From assembly GCA_905233595.1 (NCBI GenBank), contig CAJOFI010000213.1, forward strand, positions 1 to 5,559: 5,559 bases of DNA. Direction: 5' to 3'. The stretch is from an uncultured Oscillospiraceae bacterium (GTDB lineage: Bacteria; Bacillota; Clostridia; Oscillospirales; Oscillospiraceae). Below are positions 5,149 to 5,559 of the stretch, piece by piece (positions within the stretch are counted from its first letter, which is position 1; every line of letters begins with the position of its first letter). A program made the position numbers and the translations under genes. Under the pieces are notes generated by a model that was not told the origin of the DNA, did no database searches, and saw only the letters and a list, made by a program, of their open reading frames with translations.

Positions 5149-5559
5149 CAGCCCGTATTGGCGGTTATGAACCGCCCGCGCGGCGCCCCTTTGCCTCTCC
5201 CAGTCATGAGGCGCTTTTCGGTGACGGCCTCTCCGCTGCCGAAGCAGTGGGCGCGGGGCTTTTCGTAAATCGCCCCTTGCAGCGCCGCGAGAAGCTCCCC
5301 GTCGGTGCAGCCGCCGCGCAGCAGCGCCTTGACGTCCAGCGTGTCGGCGTAGCAGAGGCAGGGCTTGAGCCGCCCCTCGCTCGTCAGGCGGACGCGGTTG
5401 CAGCGCTCGCAGAAGCGGTGGCTCACCGCGTCGATGAAGCCGATGCAGCCGCGCAGGCTGTCGCTTTTATAATAGTGCGCCGGGCCGTTGCCGCGCGCGG
5501 CGTCCGTCGGACGCAGATCCGGCCAGCGCCGCCGCAGCGCCGAGAGCGCCTCGTCCGGG
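5148..5559 (-). CDS. moaA: GTP 3',8-cyclase MoaA, C-terminal part (5' end outside the window)
   Basis: The last 136 codons of MoaA are visible; the gene enters from the right edge (first full codon at 5558-5556) and ends at TGA 5150-5148. MoaA is the radical-SAM enzyme of the first step of molybdenum-cofactor synthesis, turning GTP into 3',8-cyclo-7,8-dihydro-GTP. The C-terminal iron-sulfur cluster motif CX2CX13C is exact (CERC, then Cys in KPCLCY), inside the typical HRFCERCNRVRLTSEGRLKPCL stretch. Upstream, GPAHYYKSDSLRGCIGFIDAVS also matches the family. The first visible in-frame GTG near 5426 is internal, not a start. The end is odd: after TEKRLMT, where the family normally finishes with a short segment ending in Gly-Gly, it reads GRGKGAPRGRFITANTG. 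It is unrelated to the sugar genes and marks the edge of that locus. Confidence 0.9.
   Translation of the reverse strand, partial: PDEALSALRRRWPDLRPTDAARGNGPAHYYKSDSLRGCIGFIDAVSHRFCERCNRVRLTSEGRLKPCLCYADTLDVKALLRGGCTDGELLAALQGAIYEKPRAHCFGSGEAVTEKRLMTGRGKGAPRGRFITANTG
5160..5176. repeat. 7-bp perfect stem-loop inside the atypical 3' end of moaA
   Basis: GGCGGTT (5160-5166) and AACCGCC (5170-5176) form a perfect stem with a three-base loop ATG. The hairpin falls inside the last codons of the moaA reading frame, in the segment that does not match the family's usual ending. It may be part of the same repeat unit as the adjacent inverted repeats at 5100-5148, extended into the gene. Confidence 0.4.

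Noticed and set aside
5074..5202. Possible terminal inverted repeat (TGGGCAGGGGCA against TGGGAGAGGCAAA) bounding the second repeat unit
   Set aside because: The match needs gaps and several mismatches between G-rich strings, so it is too weak to define element ends without other copies.
5424..5426. GTG as the start of a separate small gene
   Set aside because: The frame continues to the right edge with residues that match MoaA, so the GTG is an internal valine codon.
1..5559. CRISPR array, tRNA or rRNA genes
   Set aside because: No regularly spaced direct repeats, cloverleaf-like segments or rRNA-like stretches were seen; nearly all of the window is protein-coding.

Overview
The window looks like a GC-rich Firmicutes chromosome, probably a gut clostridium of the Oscillospiraceae type. 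This rests on LplB/LplC-type sugar permeases, strong AGGAGG ribosome-binding sites, AT-rich promoter gaps between GC-rich genes, and small palindromic repeats in the gaps. The taxonomic guess is inference; no rRNA or species marker is present.

Layout. Positions 1-2115 hold a leftward operon: a 191-residue six-helix membrane protein (1540-2115, resembling ECF-transporter S components), a first CUT1 sugar-ABC permease (488-1540, LplB type) and the start of the second permease (2-472, LplC/AraQ type, cut by the window edge). A 150-bp divergent promoter region follows. A rightward pectinesterase gene (2266-3126) comes next; it lacks a signal peptide and keeps all recognisable catalytic residues. 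A 110-bp palindromic MITE-like element (3126-3235) separates it from a convergent TIM-barrel sugar isomerase/epimerase (3236-4090, leftward). A second divergent gap leads to a rightward AraC-family regulator (4237-5056), which is broken by a frame-changing deletion inside its DNA-binding domain. After a short repeat-rich gap, the 3' part of moaA (5148-5559, leftward) marks the boundary of the carbohydrate locus.

How the genes may work together (inference). The permeases would import a pectin-derived oligosaccharide, the cytoplasmic pectinesterase would remove its methyl esters, and the isomerase would act on a released sugar or sugar acid. The AraC protein would sense an inducer and control the locus from its position divergent to the isomerase. 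The substrate is not proven by the sequence.

The most noteworthy observations are three. The 110-bp element is flanked by TTA duplications, and its removal restores two convergent genes whose TAA stop codons overlap. The araC gene has lost about 23 bp of its helix-turn-helix region. The moaA product ends in an atypical tail where the family normally ends in Gly-Gly, next to repeat-like hairpins.
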